Source of the DNA: JALORV01 sp963702595
GTDB taxonomy: Bacteria; Pseudomonadota; Gammaproteobacteria; Burkholderiales; Burkholderiaceae_F
Length of the DNA stretch: 64,000 bases
NCBI GenBank assembly: GCA_963702595.1
Contig: CAVPDC010000020.1
Coordinates: 248,001 to 312,000, forward strand
Reading direction: 5' to 3'
Position numbers and translations under genes: made by a program. Numbering within the stretch: the stretch's first letter is position 1; each line of letters begins with the position of its first letter. Under the pieces are notes generated by a model. The model made no database searches, was not told the DNA's origin, and saw only the letters and a list, made by a program, of their open reading frames with translations. This document shows positions 10,668 through 19,397 of the stretch, in pieces.

Positions 10668-10841
10668 TTGCTTTCGTTCGTGGCGGGAACGTCGGGGAAG
10701 GGGCGGGTGGCCGGCCGCTCCGCGGGGCGCTCGGCGGGGCTTCGACTGGCTCGCAGCGGGTGCAGGCGGCAGGGTGAGCGGACCCTTTTGTCCACAGCCT
10801 GCGAGCGCTGCAAGCGCGGCGAACACTAGAATGCGCGGCAT
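10664..10841 (-). CDS. lptM: LptM-type small lipoprotein (frameshift in a C run)
   Basis: A short lipoprotein upstream of lysA, the position of LptM/YifL, which assists LptD maturation in the LPS export machine. It begins MPRILVFAALAALAGCGQKG: a signal peptide, a lipobox (LAGC) and the family hallmark CGQKGPL. As written the frame runs straight into lysA. Removing one base from the C4 run (10736-10739 on the + strand) gives a Pro/Ala-rich tail ending in NESK and a TGA that overlaps the lysA ATG, the usual coupled arrangement. About 58 residues after correction. Confidence 0.8.
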
Positions 10842-10871
10842 GGCTGTCGACATGGTCGAATTGACTCTAGC

Positions 10872-11201
10872 ATGACCGAAACCGAGTTCCTCGAGCGCGC
10901 CGAGGCCGTGCTGCGCAGTCTCGAAAGCGCCATCGATGCCGTGGATAGCGACATCGAAGTCACGCGTGCCGGCAACGTCATGACGCTCGAGTTGCCCGAT
11001 GGCTCGAAGGTCGTCGTCAACAGCCAGGCGCCGATGCAGCAGATGTGGATGGCCGCCCGCACTGGAGCGCACCATTACGCGTGGGACGGCAGCGCCTGGC
11101 GCGACACCCGCGACGGCGCCGAACTCTTCGCCGCGTTGTCGCGCGTGCTGTCGGCGCTGGGCGGCGCGCCGATCGTGCTGACCTCCAGGCCCGCGCACTA
11201 G
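10872..11201 (+). CDS. cyaY: frataxin homologue CyaY
   Basis: 109 residues, the bacterial frataxin length. CyaY binds iron on an acidic first helix (here TETEFLERAEAVLRSLESAI with further Asp/Glu) and modulates IscS-dependent Fe-S assembly. The beta-sheet part shows VVVNSQAPMQQMWMAA and HHYAWDGSAWRDTRDG, both family-conserved. It is divergent from lptM-lysA and convergent with mrcA; the two stop codons overlap at a CTAG (11198-11201). Confidence 0.93.
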   Translation: MTETEFLERAEAVLRSLESAIDAVDSDIEVTRAGNVMTLELPDGSKVVVNSQAPMQQMWMAARTGAHHYAWDGSAWRDTRDGAELFAALSRVLSALGGAPIVLTSRPAH

Positions 11202-13573
11202 AAGATCTGTTCGCGGACGGTTTCGCGCTTGGTTTGCTCTTCCGGCGGCAGGCCGTCCTCCAGGCCAACGCTCGCCACGCCCTGACCGGGCTGGTGCTCG
11301 ACGTAGTAGTACTCGCCCGCGAGCTGGACGATGCCGGCGGGGGCCTCGCGACGCGCCTCGGGCACTCCGCTGAGCGCCTTGGCCATGTAGTTGATCCAGA
11401 TCGGCAGCGCGAGCCCTCCTCCGGTCTCGCGCTCCCCCAGCGGGCGCGGCTGGTCGAATCCGAGCCATGCGATGGCGACGAGGTCGCCGCCATAGCCGGC
11501 GAACCAGGCGTCGTGCGAATCGTTGGTGGTCCCGGTCTTGCCACCGATGTCGGTGCGCTTGAGTTGCGCCGAGGCGCGCGCCGCCGTTCCTGTGCGCGCA
11601 ACCTCTTTCAGCAGACTGTCCATCACGAAGGCATTGCGCTCGTCCAGCACCCGTGGCGCCGTTTCGCCGGCAACGACCGGCTTGGCTTCCATCAACGTCT
11701 TGCCGTTGGCATCGGTCACCTTGCTGATGAGATGCAGGTTCAATCCGTAGCCGCCGTTGGCGAATATGGAGTAGCCGTTGAGCATCAGCCACGGCGTCAC
11801 CGAGCCGGCACCCAGTGCCATCGTCAGGAACGCCGGATGCTTGTCAGCCTCGAATCCGAAGCGGGTCGCCCAGTCCTGTGCATAGCGTGGCCCGATCGCC
11901 TGCAACACGCGGATCGAGACGAGGTTCTTCGACTTTGCGAGACCCTGCCGCAGCCGCATCGGGCCCTCGAACTTGCCGTCGTAGTTCTTGGGCTCCCAGA
12001 CCTGCCCGCCCGTCAGCTGCGGATCGATCGACAATGGCGCGTCGTTGACCAGCGTGCTCGGCGTAAAGCCTTTCTCGAGTGCGGCCGAGTAGATAAAGGG
12101 TTTGAAGCTCGACCCTGGCTGCCGCCAGGCCTGCGTGACATGGTTGAACTTGTTCAGGTTGAAGTCGAACCCTCCGACGAGGGCGCGAATGGCGCCGTCG
12201 CGCGAACTGGCCGCGACGAAGGCGGCCTCGACCTGTGGCAGTTGCGTGATCTCCCACCCGGTCTTCTCGTTGCGCGCGATCCGCACCACGGCGCCCGGCA
12301 CGATCTTGCGGCCAGGCTGGGCCTTGGGCGACAGCGACGGTGCGACGAACTTCAGTCCGTCTGCCTTTATTTCGACCGCTTGTCCCCCTTGCGTCGCGAC
12401 GCGCACGAGCGTCGGTGACGCTTCCAGCACCACGGCGGGAATGAGGTTTGGGCTCTCGAGCGCCTCGACGATCGCATCCTCGATTCGCTGGTCGCGCGAC
12501 GCAGGCTCGGTCGTCAGGTCGATGAACGCCTCCGGACCGCGGTAGCCGTACTTACGGTCGTATTCGAGGACCTGCCGGCGCAAGGCGGCATAAGCGACTT
12601 CCTGGTCCGCCTGACGGATCGTCGTGGTGACGTTGAGGCCGCGGGTATACGTCTCTTCGCGGAAGACCTCGTACACGAGCTGTCGCGCGAGTTCGGCCGC
12701 GAACTCGGCATGGATCCGGCTGCGGGGCGTCTCGTTTGCGGCGACGCTGCTGGCACGCGGCTTCAATTCCTGCACCAGCGCCGCGTCATAGGTCGGCCGA
12801 TCGATGTAGCCGAGGTCGAGCATGCGCGTCAGCACGTACTGCTGGCGGTTCTTGGCGCGCTTCGGGTTGACGAAGGGGTTGTAGGTGCTCGGCGCGACGG
12901 GCAGCCCGGCCAGTGTGGCCATTTCGGCGACGGTCAGGTCCTTGAGTTTCTTGCCGAAGTAGACCTGCGATGCGGCTGCAAATCCGTAGGCGCGCTGGCC
13001 GAGGAAGATCTGGTTTGCATAGACCTCGAAGATGCGGTCCTTGCTCAGCGAAGACTCGATCTTGTAGGCCAGCGCAATCTCGTAGAACTTGCGTACGTAG
13101 CTGCGTTCCGAGCTCAGGAAGAAGGTGCGTGCCAGCTGCATGGTGATCGTGCTGCCGCCCTGTCCGCGACGGCCCGACACGAAGTTGGACGCCGCCGCGC
13201 GTGCGATTCCTGCGTAGTCCACGCCGTGGTGCTCGTAGAAGCGGTCGTCCTCGGCCGCGAGAATCGCCTTCTTCATCAGGTCGGGCATGTCGGCGACGGC
13301 GATGAAGTCGCGCCGCTCCTCGCCGAACTCGCCGATCAGCAGGCCCTCTGTGGTCCACACCCGCAGCGGGATCTTGGGCCGGTAGTCGGTGAGGGCATCG
13401 ATCGGCGGCAGATTTGAGTACACGACCGCAAACGCAAACGTGAGCAGCAGCGCGACGGCCGCTCCGGCGGCGCCCAGCAGTCCCGCTGCCCAGAGCAGCG
13501 TTTTCGCATACCAGGGCCGCGGCGCGCGGGGCCGAGCGGTCTGGCTATCGGTCTTCTCGTTGTCTGCCGTCAC
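11198..13573 (-). CDS. mrcA: bifunctional penicillin-binding protein 1A
   Basis: 791 residues. An N-terminal cytoplasmic tail and one membrane anchor (about residues 28-52) precede a GT51 glycosyltransferase domain with AAEDDRFYEHHGVDY and the GQGGSTITMQLAR block. The transpeptidase domain has the serine motif SSFKP, the second motif SKN and KTGTTNDSHDAW. It polymerises and cross-links peptidoglycan in the periplasm. An OB-like insert before the transpeptidase domain is normal for class A PBP1a. It is divergent from pilM, the standard betaproteobacterial arrangement. Confidence 0.97.
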   Translation of the reverse strand: MTADNEKTDSQTARPRAPRPWYAKTLLWAAGLLGAAGAAVALLLTFAFAVVYSNLPPIDALTDYRPKIPLRVWTTEGLLIGEFGEERRDFIAVADMPDLMKKAILAAEDDRFYEHHGVDYAGIARAAASNFVSGRRGQGGSTITMQLARTFFLSSERSYVRKFYEIALAYKIESSLSKDRIFEVYANQIFLGQRAYGFAAASQVYFGKKLKDLTVAEMATLAGLPVAPSTYNPFVNPKRAKNRQQYVLTRMLDLGYIDRPTYDAALVQELKPRASSVAANETPRSRIHAEFAAELARQLVYEVFREETYTRGLNVTTTIRQADQEVAYAALRRQVLEYDRKYGYRGPEAFIDLTTEPASRDQRIEDAIVEALESPNLIPAVVLEASPTLVRVATQGGQAVEIKADGLKFVAPSLSPKAQPGRKIVPGAVVRIARNEKTGWEITQLPQVEAAFVAASSRDGAIRALVGGFDFNLNKFNHVTQAWRQPGSSFKPFIYSAALEKGFTPSTLVNDAPLSIDPQLTGGQVWEPKNYDGKFEGPMRLRQGLAKSKNLVSIRVLQAIGPRYAQDWATRFGFEADKHPAFLTMALGAGSVTPWLMLNGYSIFANGGYGLNLHLISKVTDANGKTLMEAKPVVAGETAPRVLDERNAFVMDSLLKEVARTGTAARASAQLKRTDIGGKTGTTNDSHDAWFAGYGGDLVAIAWLGFDQPRPLGERETGGGLALPIWINYMAKALSGVPEARREAPAGIVQLAGEYYYVEHQPGQGVASVGLEDGLPPEEQTKRETVREQIF

Positions 13574-13977
13574 GCGAAAGCGCCACTGGAAGGAACTGGG
13601 CGTGCGAGTGACCGCTTATTTGCGCTTCGCCGCACGAAGAGTCGGGAATTATAGGAGCCGTGCATCCGCCGGCCGGGACCGCTGACAAAAGGAGCGATCG
13701 GCGAACGTTGGACGCGCCTCGTCACGAGCGGTTCGTTGTTTATCCCTCAAAAGAGGCACGGTTAGGCTGAACGCGGGGCTTGTAGTTGGAATGTTTATGT
13801 TGTTAGGATCTCAAGTGCCATCCAATAAAAATGCGGTAAACGCTCGAAAGATAAGGAAAATCCGGCTTTGGCCCGGGCGTTTGGAGGGTCGACGGGTGGG
13901 TGCCTGCCTACAGGGGGCGAAGGGCACCTTTTCTGACCGTCTGACAACGAGCTGAGACTGTCGCAGGGGGTTACGCC
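13574..13977. promoter_or_regulatory. 404-base mrcA/pilM divergent intergenic region
   Basis: No convincing gene. It separates the divergent mrcA and pilM genes and must contain both promoters. It includes the lowest-GC stretch nearby (around 13770-13860, with GTTTATGTTGTTAGG and CAATAAAAATG), a likely place for the pil promoter. I cannot assign -35/-10 boxes with confidence. AGGGGG at 13965-13970 lies seven bases before the TTG start of pilM and decides that start. Confidence 0.5.
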
Positions 13978-15054
13978 TTGGCATTCGATCTGCCATTTGC
14001 AAGCAAGACGCCGCCGCTGATCGGCCTCGATATTGGCTCGTCCAGCGTCAAGATCGTGGAGCTGTCGGAAGCCGGCAAGGGAATGATGCGGCTGGAGCGC
14101 TACGCGATCGAGCCGCTGCCGCGCGGCGCTGTCGTGGACGGCAACGTCGACAAGATCGACGTCGTCGCCGAAGCGGTCAAGCGCGCCTGGCGGCGCGCGG
14201 GCGGCAAGATCCGCAATGTCTCGATGGCATTGCCGGCGTCAGCGGTGATTACCAAGCGCATCGCGCTGCCTGGCAACCTGCGCGAGGAAGAACTCGAGAT
14301 GCAGGTCGAAAGCGAGGCGAACCAGTACATCCCGTTCGCGCTCGACGAGGTCAGCCTCGATTTCCAGGTGCTGGGTCCCATTCCCAATGCGCCCGATGAT
14401 GTCGAAGTGCTGATTGCCGCTTCGCGCAAGGAAAAGGTCGAGGACCGCATCGCGGTGGCCCAGGCGGCGGGGCTGAAGCCCATCGTCGTCGACGTAGAGT
14501 CCTACTCGGCGCGTGCGGCTATCGAGCGCCTGATCGAGCAGCTGCCAAACTCCGGTGAAGGGCTCGTCATCGCCGTCTTCTACATTGGCGCGAATACAAC
14601 AAGCGTGACCGTCATGCACGACGGCGAGGCGATCTACGAGCGCGAGCAGCCGTTTGGCGGCCAGCAACTCACGGGCGACATCTCGCGTGCTTACGGCATC
14701 CCGACCGAGGAAGCCGAGCTCAAGAAGCGCAGTGGCGATCTGCCGGCGGACTATGAAACAACCGTGCTGAAGCCCTTCATCGATACGGCCGCGACGGAAA
14801 TCACGCGGGCGCTGCAGTTCTTCTTTACTTCGACTCCGTACAGCCGGGTCGACCAGATCATGCTTGCCGGTGGGTCGGCCGTGCTCGCGGGCCTGCCCGA
14901 CGCCTTGATGGAGCGGTCACAGGTCCCGACGTCCGTAATTTCGCCGTTCAAGGGCATGGAAGTCTCCCCGAACATCCGCGAGAAGCAGTTGCGGCTCGAT
15001 GCGCCGGCGTTGCTGACACCGTGCGGACTGGCGATGCGGAGGTTTGATAAATGA
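13978..15054 (+). CDS. pilM: type IV pilus inner-membrane platform protein PilM
   Basis: 358 residues with an actin-like ATPase fold: LIGLDIGSSSVKIVEL near the N-terminus and MLAGGSAVLAGLPDAL near the C-terminus. PilM is cytoplasmic and binds the N-terminal tail of PilN to anchor the alignment subcomplex. The start is a TTG, supported by a strong Shine-Dalgarno sequence at 13965-13970 and by the family's usual beginning. First gene of pilMNOPQ. Confidence 0.94.
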   Translation: MAFDLPFASKTPPLIGLDIGSSSVKIVELSEAGKGMMRLERYAIEPLPRGAVVDGNVDKIDVVAEAVKRAWRRAGGKIRNVSMALPASAVITKRIALPGNLREEELEMQVESEANQYIPFALDEVSLDFQVLGPIPNAPDDVEVLIAASRKEKVEDRIAVAQAAGLKPIVVDVESYSARAAIERLIEQLPNSGEGLVIAVFYIGANTTSVTVMHDGEAIYEREQPFGGQQLTGDISRAYGIPTEEAELKKRSGDLPADYETTVLKPFIDTAATEITRALQFFFTSTPYSRVDQIMLAGGSAVLAGLPDALMERSQVPTSVISPFKGMEVSPNIREKQLRLDAPALLTPCGLAMRRFDK

Positions 15055-15115
15055 GTGCAGCGCAGGGCCGTCCCAAGCAAGCTCGCGCCGCAGGGCGAAG
15101 CCCGGAGGCTCTTAA

Positions 15116-15823
15116 ATGACGGCTCCGCGCGTCAATCTATTGCCGCATCGCGCCGCCAAGCGCGAGCGGCACAAGAAGCTCTTCTGGGCGCTGACAGGCC
15201 TGGCGGCCGTGGCCGGCTTCTTCATGGTGGGCGCGGTGTGGACCGTGCTGCAGGGCTATATCGCGAACCAGGAAGCCCGCAACGAATTCATCCGCGTCGA
15301 AAACCGTAAGCTCGACACCCAGATCAAGGAAATCGCGACCCTGCGCCAGGAGATCGATGGCCTGCGCGCCCGGCAGCGCGCAGTGGAAGACCTGCAGGCC
15401 GATCGCAACCAGCCGGTCTATCTGCTCGACGAGATCGCCAAGCAGGTGCCGGAAGGCATCTACCTGCGGTCCATCAAGCAGGAGGACCGCAAGGTCAACG
15501 TGACGGGCTGGGCGGCATCGAACGAGCGCGTCTCCGAGTTCCTGCGCAACCTGCAGAACAACTCGCGTGTGCTCGAGCGGCCTGAACTCGTGGAAATCAA
15601 GGTGGCTGGCCAGGGCCCGGCAGGGATGAATCGTCGTGTCTTCGAGTTCGGCCTCTACTTCACGATGAAGCCGACGCCCGAACGCACTCAGATGCAGCAG
15701 GCGCAGGCGCGTCCCGTTGCGGCTGCCCCAGCGAACCCCGCAACAGCGACTGCCGCACCGACTCCAACGGTGGCGACCGCTGCACCGACCCCGTCCGCCG
15801 CCTCAGCGGCCCCGAAGAAATAG
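15116..15823 (+). CDS. pilN: type IV pilus assembly protein PilN
   Basis: 235 residues. It starts TAPRVNLLPHRAAKRE, with the INLLP-type motif that inserts into PilM. One membrane helix (about residues 22-42) and a periplasmic coiled coil (RVENRKLDTQIKEIATLRQE) follow, then a ferredoxin-like domain. The C-terminal 45 residues are an Ala/Pro/Thr-rich tail (repeated TAAPTPT) that most PilN proteins lack or have shorter. A GGAGG at 15104-15108 precedes the ATG. Confidence 0.94.
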   Translation: MTAPRVNLLPHRAAKRERHKKLFWALTGLAAVAGFFMVGAVWTVLQGYIANQEARNEFIRVENRKLDTQIKEIATLRQEIDGLRARQRAVEDLQADRNQPVYLLDEIAKQVPEGIYLRSIKQEDRKVNVTGWAASNERVSEFLRNLQNNSRVLERPELVEIKVAGQGPAGMNRRVFEFGLYFTMKPTPERTQMQQAQARPVAAAPANPATATAAPTPTVATAAPTPSAASAAPKK

Positions 15824-15844
15824 CGCGCGACGCACGAGGAACTG

Positions 15845-16489
15845 ATGGCAAGTCGAGATCTCCTCAAGCAATTCCAGGGTCTGACCCTGGACAACGTCGG
15901 CACATGGCCGCCGGCACCGCGCTTTGCGCTGTGGCTGATCATCATCATCGCGTTCGGCGTCGGTGGCTGGTTTGGTCTGTGGAGCGGCCAGCAGGAGCAA
16001 CTCCAGCAGCTGCAGGCCGAGGAGCAGAAGCTCAAGGACGAATACAAGAACAAGATGCAGCAGGCAATCAACCTCGATGAACTGCGCAAGCAGCGCGAGC
16101 AGGTCAGCCAGTACGTGCTGACGCTCGAGAAGCAACTGCCGAGCAAGTCCGAAATGGACGCGCTGCTGTCGGACATCAACCAGGCGGGCGTGGGGCGCGG
16201 ACTTGACTTTGAACTTTTCAAGCCAGGCCAGACGAACGTGAAGGAGTACTACGCCGAGTTGCCGATCGCGATCAAGCTGGCCGGCAAGTATCACGATCTG
16301 GGCGCGTTCGCGAGCGACATCGCCAATTTGCCGCGCATCGTGACGCTTAACAATTTGAACCTGGCGGCGGGCAAGGGGGGGGCGCTGACGCTCGACGCGA
16401 CCGCCAAGACCTATCGCTACCTGGATGCCGAAGAAGTGGCGGCCCAGCGCAAGGCGAAGCAGCAGGCCACCAAGGGACCGGGCAAATGA
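15845..16489 (+). CDS. pilO: type IV pilus assembly protein PilO
   Basis: 214 residues with a cytoplasmic N-terminus, one membrane helix (about residues 24-45, FALWLIIIIAFGVGGWFGLW), a coiled coil, and a periplasmic domain containing GVGRGLDFELFKPG and YAELPIAIKLAGKYHDLGAF. It dimerises with PilN and contacts PilP to align the pilus machine. The pilP start overlaps its stop. Confidence 0.94.
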   Translation: MASRDLLKQFQGLTLDNVGTWPPAPRFALWLIIIIAFGVGGWFGLWSGQQEQLQQLQAEEQKLKDEYKNKMQQAINLDELRKQREQVSQYVLTLEKQLPSKSEMDALLSDINQAGVGRGLDFELFKPGQTNVKEYYAELPIAIKLAGKYHDLGAFASDIANLPRIVTLNNLNLAAGKGGALTLDATAKTYRYLDAEEVAAQRKAKQQATKGPGK

Positions 16490-17055
16490 CGGCACTCAAT
16501 AGACCCCTGCGACTGGTGGCGTGTGTCGTGGCTGCGGCCACCCTGGCTGCCTGCGGCGGCGCCGATGAGGGCGAACTGCGCACCTGGATGGACGACACGC
16601 GCAAGGCGATGCGCCCCACGACGCAGCCGGTACAAGAGCCCAAGCAGTTCTCGCCGTTTACGTATGAAGCGAAGCCGCTGATCGATCCGTTCGACGCCCA
16701 GAAGATGGTGCTGGCAGTCGCGCGGCAGGCACAGGCGCGTGCCAGCACGAGTTCGATCAAGCCGGATCTCGATCGCCGCCGCGAAGCGCTCGAAGGATTC
16801 CCGCTGGATCAACTCAAGATGGTGGGCACGCTGCGGCAACAGGGCAACAACGTGGCATTGATCGATGCCTCGGGCCAGACATTCATGGTGAGGTCCGGCA
16901 ACTATCTGGGCCAGAACTTCGGGCTGGTCACCAAGATTTCGGAAACAGAAGTGGAACTCAAGGAAATCGTCCAGGACGCCGCCGGCGAGTGGGTCGAACG
17001 GCCCGCCAAGCTGGAACTGCAGGAGGCCGCCGCGCGGCAAGGGAGCAAGCGATGA
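16486..17055 (+). CDS. pilP: type IV pilus assembly lipoprotein PilP
   Basis: 189 residues with a lipoprotein signal (AAATLAACGG lipobox). Family motifs include YEAKPLIDPF and the beta-domain FPLDQLKMVGTLRQQGNNVA. The C-terminal part (NYLGQNFGLVTKISETEVEL) is the HR domain that binds the periplasmic N-domain of PilQ. It overlaps both neighbours by four bases (ATGA). Confidence 0.95.
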   Translation: MTALNRPLRLVACVVAAATLAACGGADEGELRTWMDDTRKAMRPTTQPVQEPKQFSPFTYEAKPLIDPFDAQKMVLAVARQAQARASTSSIKPDLDRRREALEGFPLDQLKMVGTLRQQGNNVALIDASGQTFMVRSGNYLGQNFGLVTKISETEVELKEIVQDAAGEWVERPAKLELQEAAARQGSKR

Positions 17056-19279
17056 GAATGTCGATCGAAGGTCTGGTCAGGGCGCTGTCGAAGTGGGCAG
17101 TGGCCGGCTTGGCCGCCTGTGCCGCCGTCGCCGGAGCGCAAACTCCGGCCGCCGACGTCAACAACGCGATCGAGCGGGTCGATGCCACGCAAACTCCCAC
17201 CGGAGTGGTGCTGACCATCGACATGAAGAACCCGGTGCAGGGTGTGCCGGCCAGTTTTTCGGTGGCCAACCCTGCCCGCGTCGCCCTCGACATCCCGAGC
17301 TCGGTCAATGCGGTGGGACGCAATGTCGTCGAGATCAACCAGGGCGACCTGCGCTCCGTCAATATCGTGCAGGCGCAGGGTCGCTCACGCGTCGTGCTGA
17401 ATCTGAAGCGGCCGCTGACGCATGCAGTCAGCGTCGATGGCAAACGCATCCTGGTCGCACTGGGCGGCGCGACTGACACGACGACGTTCCGCGCGACCAG
17501 CGCGGCGGCAGAGACGCCGGCCGCGGCGACGACCGCCACGGCCGAAGCGGCGGCGCCTGCTGCGGCATACACGACCTCGGTCGGCGCGCAGCGCCGAACC
17601 CTGCGCGGAGTCGACTTCCGCCGCGGAGCCGAAGGCGAAGGTCGCGTTGTCATCGACCTGTCCGATCCCAACACCAACGTCGACATCCGCCAGCAAGGCA
17701 ACACGGTCGTCGTCGACTTCCTCAATACGACACTCCCGGATTCGCTCAAGCGGCGGCTCGACGTGTCGGACTTCGCCACGCCGGTCACTAACGTCACCGC
17801 CAGCCAGCAGGGCAACAACACCCGCCTGGTGGTCGAGCCGCGCGGGCTCTGGGAGCACAACGCCTACCAGAGCGACACCCGCTTCGTGCTCGAAGTGCGG
17901 CCGGTGAAGGAAGACCCGCAGCGGCTGTTCCAGGGCACGCGCCAGGGCTACCAGGGCGAGCGCCTGTCGCTGAACTTCCAGAACGTCGATGTCCGCTCGT
18001 TGCTGCAGGTCATCGCGGACTTCACCAACCTCAACATCATCACCAGCGACTCCGTCGGCGGCACCATCACGCTGCGGCTGAAGGATGTCCCGTGGGACCA
18101 GGCGCTCGACATCATCCTGCAGTCCAAGGGCCTGGACATGCGCAAGAACGGCAACGTGCTGCTGGTGGCGCCGCGTGACGAGATTGCCACCAAGGAAAAG
18201 CTCGAACTCGAATCGCGCAACCAGATCTCCGAACTCGAGCCGCTGCGCTCCGAAGCGTTCGTCGTCAATTACCAGAAGGCCGACGAGGTACGGCGCCTGC
18301 TGGTCGACGGTCAGCAGCGCCTGCTGTCGAAGCGCGGCAGCGTCGTGGTGGATCCGCGCACCAACCAGTTGTTCGTGCAGGACACCGTGGCCCGGCTCGA
18401 AGAGGTACGTCGCCTGATCCTGCGCATCGATATCCCGGTGCCGCAGGTGCTCATCGAGGCGCGCATCGTCGAGGCCGACGACAAGTTCTCGCGTTCGCTC
18501 GGCATGCGCATCGGCGGTACGAGCGGCTATCCGCGCAACGTCGGCGGGGGCGCGTACGGCAGCGCCGGCGGCATGGGCACGACCTCCGCGACCGGACCGG
18601 GTGGAACCGTCACCACCACGACCGGCGTCGGCACGGGTGGCGGCGGCATCAACACGCCCAGCCTCACATCGACCGCCAACTTCGTCAATCTGCCAGCGCA
18701 GGGCATCGGCGGCTTCAACCCTGGCGGACTTGCGCTGACGCTGGTCAACGCCAGCCTGTCGCAGGTGATTTCGCTGGAGCTGTCCGCCCTCGAACAGGAC
18801 GGTCGCGGCAAGGTGATCTCGAGCCCGCGCGTGGTGACCGCCGACAAGGTCAAGGCGGTCATCGAGCAGGGTACGGAAATCCCCTACCAGCAGGCCACGT
18901 CGAGCGGCGCCACGTCGGTGTCGTTCCGCAAGGCGGTGCTGAAGCTGGAGGTGACGCCGCAGATCACGCCCGAGGGCGCGATCTTCATGGACGTCAAGGT
19001 CAACAAGGACACGCGCGGTGCCGAGACGCTGTCTGGCCCGGCGATCGACACCAAGAACGTGCAGACCCAGGTGCTGGTCGAAAACGGTGGCACCGTCGTG
19101 CTGGGCGGCATTACGAGCAGACCGACCGGCGGCAGGTCACGAAGGTGCCCTGGCTGGGAGACATTCCCTACGTGGGTTGGCTGTTCAAGAACGAGTCGCG
19201 GATCAACGACAAGACCGAGTTGATCATTTTCATCACGCCAAAGATCGTGTCGGAACGGGCGCTCGCCTCGGTGCGGTAG
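17052..19279 (+). CDS. pilQ: type IV pilus secretin PilQ (one frameshift near the C-terminus)
   Basis: The outer-membrane secretin through which the pilus passes. From the ATG at 17052: signal peptide to about residue 30, two AMIN domains (about 35-135 and 185-275) that bind peptidoglycan, an STN domain (LSLNFQNVDVRSLLQVIADF), a secretin N-domain, a Gly/Thr-rich stretch (about residues 490-535), and the secretin core (LELSALEQDGRGKVISSPRV). One T is missing at 19111-19112; restoring it gives YEQTDRRQVTKVPWLGDIPY and the canonical end at 19279. About 742 residues after repair. Confidence 0.95.
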
Positions 19280-19397
19280 GGTGAACGCATTAGCGAATTG
19301 AGGGAACGGAGCGAGTCGTGACCGCTCGGTAGCATGGCCTTCGGGCCTGCGCATGGGTCACTGCGGCATCGTCGGTAGTCGATTGGAGAATGAAGCT

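Noticed and set aside
8964..11792. 942-residue open frame on the - strand
   Set aside because: It contains lysA and the lipoprotein but its N-terminal third is antisense to cyaY and out of frame with mrcA; the fusion is produced by high GC and by the C-run indel.
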